41,739 nucleotides of DNA from Nitrospirota bacterium (GTDB lineage Bacteria; Nitrospirota; Thermodesulfovibrionia; Thermodesulfovibrionales; UBA1546): contig JACPZK010000016.1 in assembly GCA_016195565.1 (NCBI GenBank), forward strand, positions 1 through 41,739, in the 5' to 3' direction. A program made the translations under genes and the position numbers. Positions 15,226 through 23,022 of this stretch are shown here, in pieces; the stretch's first letter is position 1, and each line of letters begins with the position of its first letter. The notes below the pieces were generated by a model, which was not told the DNA's origin, did no database searches, and saw nothing but the letters and a program-made list of their open reading frames with translations.

Positions 15226-15986
15226 AAGAACTAAAAGCAGAGGTCAAAAAACTTAATTTCTACTACGGCAGTGTCCAAGCCCTGAAGGATATTAACCTGC
15301 CGATAGAGCGCAGAAAAGTAAGCGCACTTATCGGGCCTTCAGGCTGCGGAAAGACCACGTTCCTCAGATGTTTTAACCGCATGCACGACCTCTATCCGCA
15401 TAACAGGTATGAGGGCGAGATTACGCTCTATCCTGACAATATCAATATCATTTCTCCTGAGATAGACCCTATTGAGATAAGGATGCAGATAAGCATGGTC
15501 TTTCAGAAACCTAACCCGTTCCCCAAATCAATATATGAAAATGTCGCCTATGGGCTGAGAGTAAGAGGAGCCAGCAAGAGAGCGGTGCTGGATGAGAAAG
15601 TGGAAAAGTCACTGAGAGGCGCTGCGCTCTGGGACGAGGTAAAGGACAGGCTCAATAACCTTGCGTTTGACCTTTCGGGCGGGCAGCAGCAGAGGCTCTG
15701 CATAGCAAGGGCGCTTGCAACTGATCCGAGGATTCTTCTTTTTGACGAGCCTACATCCGCGCTTGACCCCACTGCCACTTCAAAGATAGAAGAGCTTATA
15801 ATACAGCTTAAGGATGAGGTGACCATAATAATAGTAACTCATAATATGCAGCAGGCGGCAAGGGTCTCAGATTATACGGCGTTCATGTATCTTGGAGAGA
15901 TAATAGAGTTTGACAGGACAGACAAGATATTTACTGCTCCTTCAAATAAGCTTACAGAGGAATATATTACAGGAAGGTTCGGATAA
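15219..15986 (+). CDS. pstB: Phosphate ABC transporter ATP-binding protein PstB
   Basis: A 255-aa ABC ATPase of standard PstB length. Walker A is [10 protein letters not shown], the signature LSGGQQQRL, Walker [14 protein letters not shown] and the switch histidine is in VTHNMQQA. It energises phosphate import through PstC-PstA and overlaps pstA by seven bases. A dispersed palindromic repeat follows before phoU. Confidence 0.95.
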   Translation: MVKELKAEVKKLNFYYGSVQALKDINLPIERRKVSALIGPSGCGKTTFLRCFNRMHDLYPHNRYEGEITLYPDNINIISPEIDPIEIRMQISMVFQKPNPFPKSIYENVAYGLRVRGASKRAVLDEKVEKSLRGAALWDEVKDRLNNLAFDLSGGQQQRLCIARALATDPRILLFDEPTSALDPTATSKIEELIIQLKDEVTIIIVTHNMQQAARVSDYTAFMYLGEIIEFDRTDKIFTAPSNKLTEEYITGRFG

Positions 15987-16005
15987 TGAACTGTTCCTGG
16001 CAGTT

Positions 16006-16074
16006 TGTCATTGCGAGGAACGATAGTGACGAAGCAATCTCAATCGAGATTCCGTCGCTACGCTCGGAATGACA
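16006..16074. repeat. Dispersed palindromic repeat (CATTGCGAGG type)
   Basis: Starts TGTCATTGCGAGGAACGA and ends CGCTCGGAATGACA, with an inner GCAATCTCAATCGAGATT segment. It sits between pstB and phoU and has imperfect inverted ends. Its TGTCATT/AATGACA termini match the TGTCATTCC family; the core resembles the partial element at 33841-33870. Confidence 0.7.
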
Positions 16075-16108
16075 AAAGTGTAATTTATTAGTCCTGTAAG
16101 GAGGTTTC

Positions 16109-16786
16109 ATGGCAACTGTATTTGAAAAAGAACTGACGGATTTAAAGGGAAGAGTATTAAAACTCGGCTCTCTTGTAGAAAAGGCGATAAGCGACTCAAT
16201 AAAATCGCTTGTCGAGAGGGATTCAAAACTTGCGGCTGATGTCATAGACAAAGACCTGCAGGTAAATGCGCTTGATGTTGAAATAGATGAGGAATGCATA
16301 AGGTTGATTGCTCTCAGGCAGCCCCGCGCAGGCGACCTGCGGCTTATAACTACTGCGATGAAGATTACGACCGACCTTGAGAGAATCGGAGACCTCGCTG
16401 TTGATACCTCGGAACGCGCATTGGAGTTAAATGAAGAGCCTCAGTTAAAACCCTATATTGATATCCCGCGCATGGCTGAGATAGCTCAGGGCATGGTAAG
16501 AGATGCCCTTGATGCATTCGTAAAAAGGGATTCTGCGCTGGCAAGGGATGTGCTGACAAGAGATGATATGGTTGATAATCTCAACTGGCAGGTATTTAAT
16601 GAACTTTTATTTTTTATGATACAGGATCCCAAGACCGTTTCCAGGGCCGTGAAGATAACGTATGTATCAAAGTACATAGAAAGGATTGCTGATCACGCAA
16701 CAAACATAGCGGAGATGGTTGTTTATCTTGTTGAGGGTAAGATTATAAGACACATGACAGTATTTGACGATAAAAAGAAGGACTAA
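16109..16786 (+). CDS. phoU: PhoU phosphate-signalling protein
   Basis: A 225-aa helical protein of the PhoU family with the expected two repeats of three helices. The E(I/C)-x-R(L/A) and RIGDLAVD / RIADHATNIAE motifs that bind metal are present in each half. PhoU links the Pst transporter to the PhoR kinase and represses Pho genes when phosphate is plentiful. A strong ribosome site (TAAGGAGGTTT) precedes the ATG. It follows pstB after 122 nt containing a palindromic repeat but no terminator, so it is probably cotranscribed with pstCAB. Confidence 0.95.
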   Translation: MATVFEKELTDLKGRVLKLGSLVEKAISDSIKSLVERDSKLAADVIDKDLQVNALDVEIDEECIRLIALRQPRAGDLRLITTAMKITTDLERIGDLAVDTSERALELNEEPQLKPYIDIPRMAEIAQGMVRDALDAFVKRDSALARDVLTRDDMVDNLNWQVFNELLFFMIQDPKTVSRAVKITYVSKYIERIADHATNIAEMVVYLVEGKIIRHMTVFDDKKKD

Positions 16787-16807
16787 CGCCGCCTCAATTT
16801 AATCTGT

Positions 16808-16813
16808 TATCAT
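16808..16813 (+). promoter_or_regulatory. Extended -10 immediately before bioA
   Basis: TGTTATCAT fits an extended -10 (TGn-TATCAT). The bioA ATG is 6 nt downstream, placing the predicted transcription start at the start codon. No good -35 is visible. Confidence 0.5.
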
Positions 16814-16819
16814 AGGGCT

Positions 16820-18196
16820 ATGAAAATTCCCGGTGAAAACAGACATCTCGAAGAATCAGACAAGAAATATCTCTGGCATCCCTTTACGCAGATGAAGGAC
16901 TGGCTTGATGAAAAACCTGTCATTATTTCTGAGGGAAGGGATTGTTTTATAAAAGACATCTACGGCAGGTGGTATCTAGACGCTGTATCATCAATGTGGG
17001 TAAATATCCACGGACACAGGAAAAAAGAAATTGATGATGCAATCAAAGAGCAAATAGATAAAATCTCTCACTCAACTCTTCTCGGCTCAAGCAATGTGCC
17101 GGCGATTAAATTAGCAGAAAAGCTTGTGCAACTTGTGAACTCGTCCCTTGTCCCTTGTCCCTCGTCCCTAACCAAGGTTTTCTATTCTGACAACGGCTCA
17201 ACTTCTGTTGAGGTTGCGCTCAAGATGGCATTTCAGTATTGGCTGCACAAAGGACTGGCTGGAAAGCATGGTTTTCTCTCACTGAAAAATGCATATCACG
17301 GGGATACGCTCGGAGCTGTTAGCGTTGGAGGCATTGATATTTTTCATAAAACATTTAAGCCGCTTTTATTCAAAACGTATAATGCGCCTTCGCCATATTG
17401 TTACAGGTGCGGATCAGGACTCACGTATCCTGACTGCAAAACAGCCTGTCTTGAAAAAATGGAGGAGATTCTCAAAGCGCATTCTCCCGAGATTGCGGCA
17501 GTTATCATCGAGCCCTCGGTTCAGGCGGCAGGGGGGATGATTGTGTCTCCGCAGGGTTATCTTAAAGGCGTACGCGATTTATGCACGAGATATAATGTGC
17601 TGATGATTGCTGATGAGGTTGCAACTGGATTTGGAAGAACAGGCAGAATGTTTGCATGTGAGCACGAAGATGTGATGCCGGATATAATGTGCCTGTCAAA
17701 AGGAATTACAGGAGGTTATCTGCCGTTGGCAGTGACAATCGCAACTGATGAGATCTACAATGCATTTCTTGGTGAATTCAAAGAATTGAAAACCTTCTTT
17801 CACGGGCATTCGTACACAGGCAATCCATTGGCGTGCGCAGCAGCTCTTGCCTGCCTTGATATATTTGAAAAGGAAGAAACACTTAAGAATCTCAAGCCAA
17901 AGATAGAAATACTTGAAAGATGGCTTAAGGAAATATCGGAACTCTCCCAGGTAGGAGACGCAAGGAACAAAGGGCTTATGGCAGGAGTTGAACTCGTAAG
18001 AGATAAAAATACAAAAGAGCCTTACGCATGGGGAGAGAAGATGGGATGGAAGGCTGCATATCATGCAAGGGACAACGGCGTTTTCCTAAGGCCTCTCGGG
18101 AATGTTGTTGTGATAATGCCGCCTTTGAGCATCAGCATGGAAAATCTGAAGCAGATGCTTAAAGTAATCAGGGATGCAATAATCGCTGTGACATAA
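16820..18196 (+). CDS. bioA: Adenosylmethionine-8-amino-7-oxononanoate aminotransferase
   Basis: A 458-aa class III PLP-dependent aminotransferase of the BioA type, making 7,8-diaminopelargonate in biotin synthesis. Evidence is the N-terminal HPFTQMKDW, SSMWVNIHGH, KNAYHGDTLGAVSVGG, the PLP-contacting IADEVATGFGRTG and the Schiff-base lysine in LSKGITGGYLPL. HGHSYTGNPLACAAAL is also present. No other biotin gene is nearby. An extended -10 lies 6 nt before the ATG and no Shine-Dalgarno is seen, so the mRNA is probably leaderless. A tandem 7-mer (GTCCCTT) has inserted in frame near residues 108-117. Confidence 0.92.
   Translation: MKIPGENRHLEESDKKYLWHPFTQMKDWLDEKPVIISEGRDCFIKDIYGRWYLDAVSSMWVNIHGHRKKEIDDAIKEQIDKISHSTLLGSSNVPAIKLAEKLVQLVNSSLVPCPSSLTKVFYSDNGSTSVEVALKMAFQYWLHKGLAGKHGFLSLKNAYHGDTLGAVSVGGIDIFHKTFKPLLFKTYNAPSPYCYRCGSGLTYPDCKTACLEKMEEILKAHSPEIAAVIIEPSVQAAGGMIVSPQGYLKGVRDLCTRYNVLMIADEVATGFGRTGRMFACEHEDVMPDIMCLSKGITGGYLPLAVTIATDEIYNAFLGEFKELKTFFHGHSYTGNPLACAAALACLDIFEKEETLKNLKPKIEILERWLKEISELSQVGDARNKGLMAGVELVRDKNTKEPYAWGEKMGWKAAYHARDNGVFLRPLGNVVVIMPPLSISMENLKQMLKVIRDAIIAVT
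17143..17170 (+). repeat. In-frame tandem 7-mer repeat in bioA
   Basis: Four copies of GTCCCTT/GTCCCTC/GTCCCTA in tandem, translated as SLVPCPSSL inside an otherwise conserved aminotransferase. The 7-bp unit is not a multiple of three, so gain or loss of a unit would frameshift the gene. Confidence 0.75.
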
Positions 18197-18213
18197 AATT
18201 TATGGAGGAATAG

Positions 18214-18678
18214 ATGGGAGAGGAAAAAGAGGCGATAGACCTATCAGGATATAAGGAGAAGATACCGCCTGTAAACAAGGGCGCTTTAACATGGGAAAAG
18301 GAATTAATCTTTCATGGCAGAACACAGCGGGGTGAAGAAGTTGATTACGATGCTGAATTCCAGTGGGGATGCTCACCCACAGAAACCCTGTTAATGAGCG
18401 TTGCAGGATGTCTTGCAATAGATGTAGTTTCGTTCCTCAGAAAGATGAAGGCAGAGATAACAAAGTTCAGGATAGATTATTCCGGCGAGAGAAATCTTAC
18501 GCCTCCCCAGTATTATAAGACAATGGAGATGAACATAAATATTTCCGGTAAAAACATTACGCCTAAGAAAATAGAGAGGGCAATTGCCCTCTCGCAGGAG
18601 AAATACTGCTCTGTTTATCATTCGCTGAGGAAAGATATTAAAGTGGATGTGAAATATAATATAACCAATGAGGGTTAG
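18214..18678 (+). CDS. OsmC-like redox protein
   Basis: A 154-aa OsmC/Ohr-superfamily protein. The two family cysteines are present: C66 in MSVAGCLAIDVVSF and C132 in EKYCSVYHSL, consistent with a thiol peroxidase-type centre. The preceding PTETLL motif is also standard. Members reduce organic hydroperoxides, though this subgroup (often next to biosynthetic genes) is poorly characterised. AATTTATGGAGGAATAG gives a good ribosome site before the ATG, 17 nt after bioA, so the two are probably cotranscribed. Confidence 0.85.
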   Translation: MGEEKEAIDLSGYKEKIPPVNKGALTWEKELIFHGRTQRGEEVDYDAEFQWGCSPTETLLMSVAGCLAIDVVSFLRKMKAEITKFRIDYSGERNLTPPQYYKTMEMNINISGKNITPKKIERAIALSQEKYCSVYHSLRKDIKVDVKYNITNEG

Positions 18679-18720
18679 TATGAAATTCCTTATGGACTTG
18701 CTGCAGGGCTATCTTTTTTC

Positions 18721-18788
18721 TGTCATTCCGCACTTGATGCGGAATCCAGTCTTTTTTCTGGATTCCCCGATTAAATCGGGGAATGACA
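18721..18788. repeat. Dispersed palindromic repeat (TGTCATTCC type), copy 2
   Basis: Starts TGTCATTCCGC and ends GGGGAATGACA, with nested pairs CCGCACTTGATGCGG and CCCCGATTAAATCGGGG. It lies between the OsmC-like gene and the next membrane-anchored ORF. Confidence 0.8.
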
Positions 18789-18801
18789 AACAGGGAAAAC
18801 C

Positions 18802-19248
18802 ATGAGCAAAAAGTCTGTCTTAGTCCTTTTTATCCTAATCATTTCTCCGGCGCTTATCTATTTCCTCTGGCCGTCTGACGAAAGCCGGATTAAGAAACTC
18901 ATCAAAGAAGGCGCAGCAGCAGTTGAGAAAGAAGAGATTGACAATGTCATGGCAAAGGTCTCGTTCAATTATCAGGACAATCACGGTTTCACATATATTC
19001 TTTTAAAGAGGGTGTTTGATGAGCAGTTCAAGAGAATGTCAGGGATAAAGGTTGAATATGAAAATCTCAAGATAGAGGTGAAGGATAAGTCAGCATCAGC
19101 TTTTTTTGACCTGCGGGTGATTGCAACAATCGGAAATGATACGGGTTATTATATTGGTGACATCAAAAATCCGGTGCGAATGAAACTCTACCTTGAAAAA
19201 GAACGGCTCAACTGGCTCGTGACAAAGACAGAAGGGTTAAATCTCTGA
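18802..19248 (+). CDS. Membrane-anchored hypothetical protein, 148 aa
   Basis: A 148-aa protein with an N-terminal hydrophobic anchor or signal (about residues 5-23, no lipobox Cys) and a roughly 120-residue extracytoplasmic domain. The start of that domain, ESRIKKLIKEGAAAVEKEEIDNVMAKVS, then alternating strands, resembles an NTF2-like fold. No enzyme motif is present. A weak AGGGAAAACC precedes the ATG. A palindromic repeat separates it from the OsmC-like gene; nothing indicates its role. Confidence 0.7.
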   Translation: MSKKSVLVLFILIISPALIYFLWPSDESRIKKLIKEGAAAVEKEEIDNVMAKVSFNYQDNHGFTYILLKRVFDEQFKRMSGIKVEYENLKIEVKDKSASAFFDLRVIATIGNDTGYYIGDIKNPVRMKLYLEKERLNWLVTKTEGLNL

Positions 19249-19329
19249 GCCTAATTCTCAATCTCATGCCCTCTGCCCACAGATAATGTCCCGGCTCCTT
19301 TTTGTCCTTTCTTTTTGGCAAAGGTTTGT

Positions 19330-19479
19330 TCATTGAGTTCCCAGAAGCCGCTGCTGTAAAAGGTCTTCGCCGTTGCGCCGCCCGTCAAGAACAGACTGAA
19401 TTAAAACGGTCTTATCTCTGATTCCATATATGGTGCGGTAGGGCTTAAAAAATACTTCTCTGAAATCAGATATTCCCCA
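19330..19479 (-). pseudogene. Remnant of RelE/ParE-type toxin
   Basis: On the minus strand an open frame ends SDFREVFFKPYRTIYGIRDK, then VLIQSVLDGRRN, before a stop. This is the diagnostic C-terminal half of ParE/RelE toxins (FR-x-hhh..YRhhY-hhh...hhhhVhDGRR). Upstream of WGISDF the frame stays open but becomes a hydrophobic run with no start codon and no toxin N terminus. No antitoxin gene is adjacent. I read it as a decayed toxin whose 5' half has been lost. The surrounding 19249-19663 interval otherwise shows nothing I recognise. Confidence 0.6.
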
Positions 19480-19663
19480 AAAAATCGAAGCTATTACTAT
19501 AAAGAAAATTATAAGCAGGGCGAATTGTGTTAATGTGCAAAGTAAACCGCGTCAACAATCCTAAAATGGAATATCCCAAATCAGGATATAGAATTTAAGG
19601 TATATTTAGCTATAATAATGACATGTAAGGGGGAAGATACCCTTTTGGTAAATCATTTTGCCC

Positions 19664-21385
19664 TTATCCTCTCTTTTCCCTGAGAACCCTAATAAGGCTG
19701 TCATAACCCAGCGTATTCAGAACATCTTTTTTCTCAAGCCACCCCCTTCGTGCTATTGATACGCCGTAGTGCATGTAGTCAAACTGGCTTGTGAGGTGTG
19801 CGTCTGTGTTTATGACAAGTTTAATCCCGAGTTCCTTTGCCTTTTTTGCATAGATATCATTGAGGTCAAGCCTTAAGGGATACGCATTTATCTCAAGAGC
19901 GGTTCCTGTCTCTTTTGCAATTTTAAGAATATAGTCCATATCTACCTCATAGGGGTCTCTTTCTCCAATAAGCCTTCCTGTCGGATGCGCAATCACAGAT
20001 ACATAGGGGTTCTTCATTGCTGAGACAAGCCTTTTTGTAAGCTGTTCCTTGCTCTGCCTGAATCCCGAATGTATTGATGCAATGACGATATCCATTTTTG
20101 CAAGGACTTCATCAGAAAAATCCATCCTGCCGTCGCTTCTTATATCAAACTCAATCCCTATCAGGAGTTTAAAACCGCTGAGTTTTTTATTCAAAGCGTC
20201 TATTGTTTTTTTCTCTTCCATCAGCCTTTCCTCATTCAGCCCCCTTGCAATGCCGAGCCCTTTTGAATGGTCTGTAATCGCTATATACTCATATCCCCTT
20301 TCTTTTGCCGCACCGGCAAGTTCTTCAAATGTGTGACTTCCGTCACTCCATTCGCTGTGCACATGAAGATCCCCTCTTATGTCTTTCAGTTCAATTAGTC
20401 TTGGAAGGGCATTGTTCATGGCAGCCTCAATCTCTCCCCTGTCTTCCCTCAGTTCAGGCGGGACGTATTGAAGCCCGAGCATGTTGTAGATGTCTTCTTC
20501 GTTTTTGCCTCCGAGTTTTTTGTTGTCCTTTTCCCTGAATATGCCGTATTCATTTATCTTAAGCCCTTTCTTTACAGCCATCTCCCTTAAACGTATGTTA
20601 TGCTCTTTGCTGCCGGTAAAATAGGCGAGCGCTGCTCCGAAAGATTCGTCTTCAACCACTCTCAGGTCAACCTGAATTCCCTCTCCCGTCATAATGCTTG
20701 ACTTTGTCGGGCCATGCATCAGCACTTCTTTTACGTCAGGAAGGTGTAGAAATGTTTTCATGACATCATGCGGATTGGATGAGGTTATCAAAATATCAAT
20801 ATCCCTTACAGTGTCTTTCATTCTCCGCAGGCTTCCTGCAACGCTTATTTTTTTAACGGGCGCATTTTTTTTAAGGTATTCCACAATAACAGAGGCAATT
20901 GGTAGCACCCTGCCCAGCGGCTGTCTTTCTTTGCTTCTCCTGAGCATCTCAATTCCTCTGATTATATTTTCCTCTGTCTTTTCTTTTATTCCCGGAAGAC
21001 CGGCAAGTTTATGCTCTCCGGCGAGTTTCTCAAGCTCGTCAATGTTTTTTATTTTCAGTTTTTCGTGAAGGAGCTTTGCTGTTTTTGGGCCGAGGCTTGG
21101 CACAGAAAGGAGCTCAGAAAGGCCTTCAGGAACCTCTTTTTTCAGGTCTTCGTAACTTGCGACTTTTCCTGTTTTTAAGTATTCCTCAATCTTGTCAGCG
21201 AGGTCTTTTCCTATGCCCGGTATTTCAAGGAGTTCTTCCCTGCTCAGGCCTGCGATGTTTTTTGCATGGCCTTCAATGTTCAGCGCAGCCCTCTGGTATG
21301 CCCTGATGCGGAACGGGTTTTCGCCTTTTATCTCAAGCAGGCCGGCAATCTCATTGAAGATATCGGCTATTTCCTGATTCTTCAT
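19664..21385 (-). CDS. polX: DNA polymerase X family / PHP protein
   Basis: A 573-aa protein of the bacterial PolX type. N-terminal helix-hairpin-helix segments (LLEIPGIGKDLADKIEEY, LLSVPSLGPKTAKLL) are followed by the nucleotidyltransferase palm with GSLRRMKDTVRDIDILI. The C-terminal PHP domain (DLHVHSEWSDGS, ITDH, H-P-T-G, NTDAH) supplies 3'-5' exonuclease or phosphoesterase activity. It acts in base-excision-type gap filling. The ATG at 21385 is preferred over an upstream TTG at 21427. An extended -10 (TGCTATACT) lies 6 nt before it, with no Shine-Dalgarno, so the message is probably leaderless. Confidence 0.92.
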   Translation of the reverse strand: MKNQEIADIFNEIAGLLEIKGENPFRIRAYQRAALNIEGHAKNIAGLSREELLEIPGIGKDLADKIEEYLKTGKVASYEDLKKEVPEGLSELLSVPSLGPKTAKLLHEKLKIKNIDELEKLAGEHKLAGLPGIKEKTEENIIRGIEMLRRSKERQPLGRVLPIASVIVEYLKKNAPVKKISVAGSLRRMKDTVRDIDILITSSNPHDVMKTFLHLPDVKEVLMHGPTKSSIMTGEGIQVDLRVVEDESFGAALAYFTGSKEHNIRLREMAVKKGLKINEYGIFREKDNKKLGGKNEEDIYNMLGLQYVPPELREDRGEIEAAMNNALPRLIELKDIRGDLHVHSEWSDGSHTFEELAGAAKERGYEYIAITDHSKGLGIARGLNEERLMEEKKTIDALNKKLSGFKLLIGIEFDIRSDGRMDFSDEVLAKMDIVIASIHSGFRQSKEQLTKRLVSAMKNPYVSVIAHPTGRLIGERDPYEVDMDYILKIAKETGTALEINAYPLRLDLNDIYAKKAKELGIKLVINTDAHLTSQFDYMHYGVSIARRGWLEKKDVLNTLGYDSLIRVLREKRG

Positions 21386-21391
21386 GAATAA

Positions 21392-21400
21392 AGTATAGCA
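21392..21400 (-). promoter_or_regulatory. Extended -10 directly upstream of polX
   Basis: Minus-strand TGCTATACT matches the extended -10 consensus TGnTATAAT at eight of nine positions. The ATG follows after 6 nt, so transcription should start at the initiation codon. Confidence 0.6.
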
Positions 21401-21578
21401 GAAGGAAAATCCTGTGTATTCAAGCAAAGCAGGATATAATATCTTCGCTCATTCTCGGGCTATCGCCCTCCGAGGTATTTTGCCTCATGATTATTCAGCA
21501 ATTTACTGTAGGAATATCGGCAAAATAAAACCGCTCAAATACTATATCCTGTTTTGCTTGTGAGAAGTGTAGAATGAA

Positions 21579-21665
21579 TGGTGCCGAAGGCGGGATTTGA
21601 ACCCGCACAGCCTTTCGACCACTAGACCCTGAACCTAGCGCGTCTGCCAGTTCCGCCACTTCGGC
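21579..21665 (-). tRNA. tRNA-Leu(CAG)
   Basis: Minus-strand class II tRNA with acceptor GCCGAAG pairing CTTCGGC, the D-arm GGCGGAACTGGCAGACGC, anticodon loop TTCAGGG (CAG at 21629-21631), a long variable arm, the T-arm GCGGGTTCAAATCCCGC and an encoded 3' ACCA. Confidence 0.95.
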
Positions 21666-21722
21666 TGTTAATATTATATAATATTCCGTAGAAGTGATGC
21701 AGTAGATGTCAGTTATTGAATT

Positions 21723-22550
21723 ATGGCAATAAAGACAAGAAGAATGATTTACACAATTTTCATCGGGCTGGCTCTTGGCTATCTGCTCCTTGCCGGGTTT
21801 GTTTATCTGCGACAGGACAGTATGGTCTATTACCCCACAAAAGATATAGAGGGAACGCCTGCGGACATAGGTTTGAAATATGAAGAGATTACTCTGAGGA
21901 CAAAAGACAGCGTTAATCTCTCGGCATGGTATGTGCCTGCAAGGGATGAGCGCGGGGTTGTGCTTTTCTGCCACGGGAATGCGGGCAATATCTCTCACCG
22001 CCTGGATTCTATCCGCATATTCCATGATTTAGGACTCAGCGTTCTTATATTTGATTACAGGGGCTACGGAAGAAGTGAAGGCTCACCGACAGAAGAGGGG
22101 ACATATCTTGACGCAGAATCAGCATGGGAATATCTTGTTAATGTGAAAGGTGAGCGCTCTGAAAAGGTTATATTGTTCGGACGCTCTTTGGGAAGCGCTG
22201 TTGCAGCAGAGCTTGCGCTCAGGCACCCAGCAGCAGGCATTATCATTGAATCAGGATTTAAGTCTATTCCTGAACTCGGAGCAAAATTTTTTCCGTATCT
22301 TCCCATAAGATTAATCAGCCGCTTCCAATATTCAACCATTGATAAAGTGAGCATGATTAACATGCCTAAACTTTTTGTCCACAGCCCGCAGGATGAGATG
22401 ATTCCTTATGAGCACGGCGCTGCGCTTTTCAAAAAGGCAGCAGAGTCCAAAGAGTTTCTTCAGATAACAGGCGGGCACAATGAAGGCTTTCTGACATCCG
22501 GGAAAGTTTACACTGACGGGCTGGACAGGTTTATCTCAAAATATCTTTAG
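21723..22550 (+). CDS. Membrane-anchored alpha/beta hydrolase (BEM46-like)
   Basis: A 275-aa alpha/beta-hydrolase with an N-terminal membrane anchor (about residues 9-29). The oxyanion region is HGNAGNISHR, the nucleophile elbow GRSLGSAV, the acid lies in HSPQDEMIPY and the histidine in GGHNEGF. This matches the ABHD13/BEM46-like group, whose substrates are mostly unknown. No Shine-Dalgarno is seen before the ATG. It begins 58 nt from the 5' end of the divergent tRNA-Leu. Confidence 0.85.
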   Translation: MAIKTRRMIYTIFIGLALGYLLLAGFVYLRQDSMVYYPTKDIEGTPADIGLKYEEITLRTKDSVNLSAWYVPARDERGVVLFCHGNAGNISHRLDSIRIFHDLGLSVLIFDYRGYGRSEGSPTEEGTYLDAESAWEYLVNVKGERSEKVILFGRSLGSAVAAELALRHPAAGIIIESGFKSIPELGAKFFPYLPIRLISRFQYSTIDKVSMINMPKLFVHSPQDEMIPYEHGAALFKKAAESKEFLQITGGHNEGFLTSGKVYTDGLDRFISKYL

Positions 22551-22586
22551 ACGGGTCATAGTATTTCCATTCATTAATTACCTATT

Positions 22587-22644
22587 TGTCATTCTGGCTT
22601 GTCCGGAATCATTCTGAAAGATTCCCGACGTGGCGGGAATGACA
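22587..22644. repeat. Dispersed palindromic repeat (TGTCATTCC type), copy 3
   Basis: Starts TGTCATTCTGGCTTGTC and ends GTGGCGGGAATGACA, with an internal GAAAGATTCCCGAC segment also present in the copy at 33721. It lies just beyond the 3' end of tRNA-Sec. Confidence 0.75.
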
Positions 22645-22676
22645 GAAGTAACAAATCAAGCATTGGCGAAGTTTAA

Positions 22677-22774
22677 TGGCGGGAGCGTGTGGGAATCGAA
22701 CCCACCCTTCCGGTTTGTGGCCGGAAACACCGGCTTTGAAGGCCGGGAGGGACACCAGAACCCTATGCGCTCCC
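22677..22774 (-). tRNA. selC: Selenocysteine tRNA, tRNA-Sec(UCA)
   Basis: Minus-strand gene with long class II features of tRNA-Sec. The acceptor GGGAGCG pairs with CGCTCCC, the anticodon stem CCGGC/GCCGG encloses CTTCAAA (anticodon UCA at 22737-22739), and the variable arm TTCCGGCC...AACCGGAA is long. The T-arm is GTGGGTTCGATTCCCAC, with an encoded discriminator G plus CCA. It reads UGA as selenocysteine with SelB, so the genome should encode SelA/B/D and selenoproteins. None of the intact ORFs here has an obvious in-frame UGA. Confidence 0.93.
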
Positions 22775-22896
22775 AGTGTTGATTATTTTATCAGAACGGC
22801 AGGTTAATTTGTAGTTAAGACATTTACAGGGATGTTTAATTGAAAGTATAGTTTAGTTCTTTGCGGCCTGATATGAATTTTGAGGTTTAATCGCGT

Positions 22897-22937
22897 AAAG
22901 TTTTTTTACTGGCCGGTATGGGGCCTAAAAAAACTTT
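22897..22937. repeat. Perfect 12-bp inverted repeat at island edge
   Basis: AAAGTTTTTTTA (22897-22908) and TAAAAAAACTTT (22926-22937) are perfect inverted copies enclosing GGCC...GGCC, giving a strong hairpin. There is no T-run beyond the stem, so it is not a usual terminator. It lies between selC and the AT-rich NTPase gene and could be an operator or an old element end. The rest of 22775-23022 shows nothing else. Confidence 0.6.
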
Positions 22938-23022
22938 TGAACCAAAGACCAAAATAAACATTGACTTTATTCTATTCATAACTTATTATTTTTTACAATT
23001 CCACTAAAAGGAACATAAGCCT

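Noticed and set aside
22897-22937. Reading the inverted repeat as a bidirectional terminator
   Set aside because: T tracts are on the 5' side of the loop on both strands and no T-run follows the stem.
22560-23022. Attachment-site duplication of the selC end
   Set aside because: I looked for a second copy of the tRNA 3' sequence around the island and saw none; cannot exclude a distant or degenerate copy.
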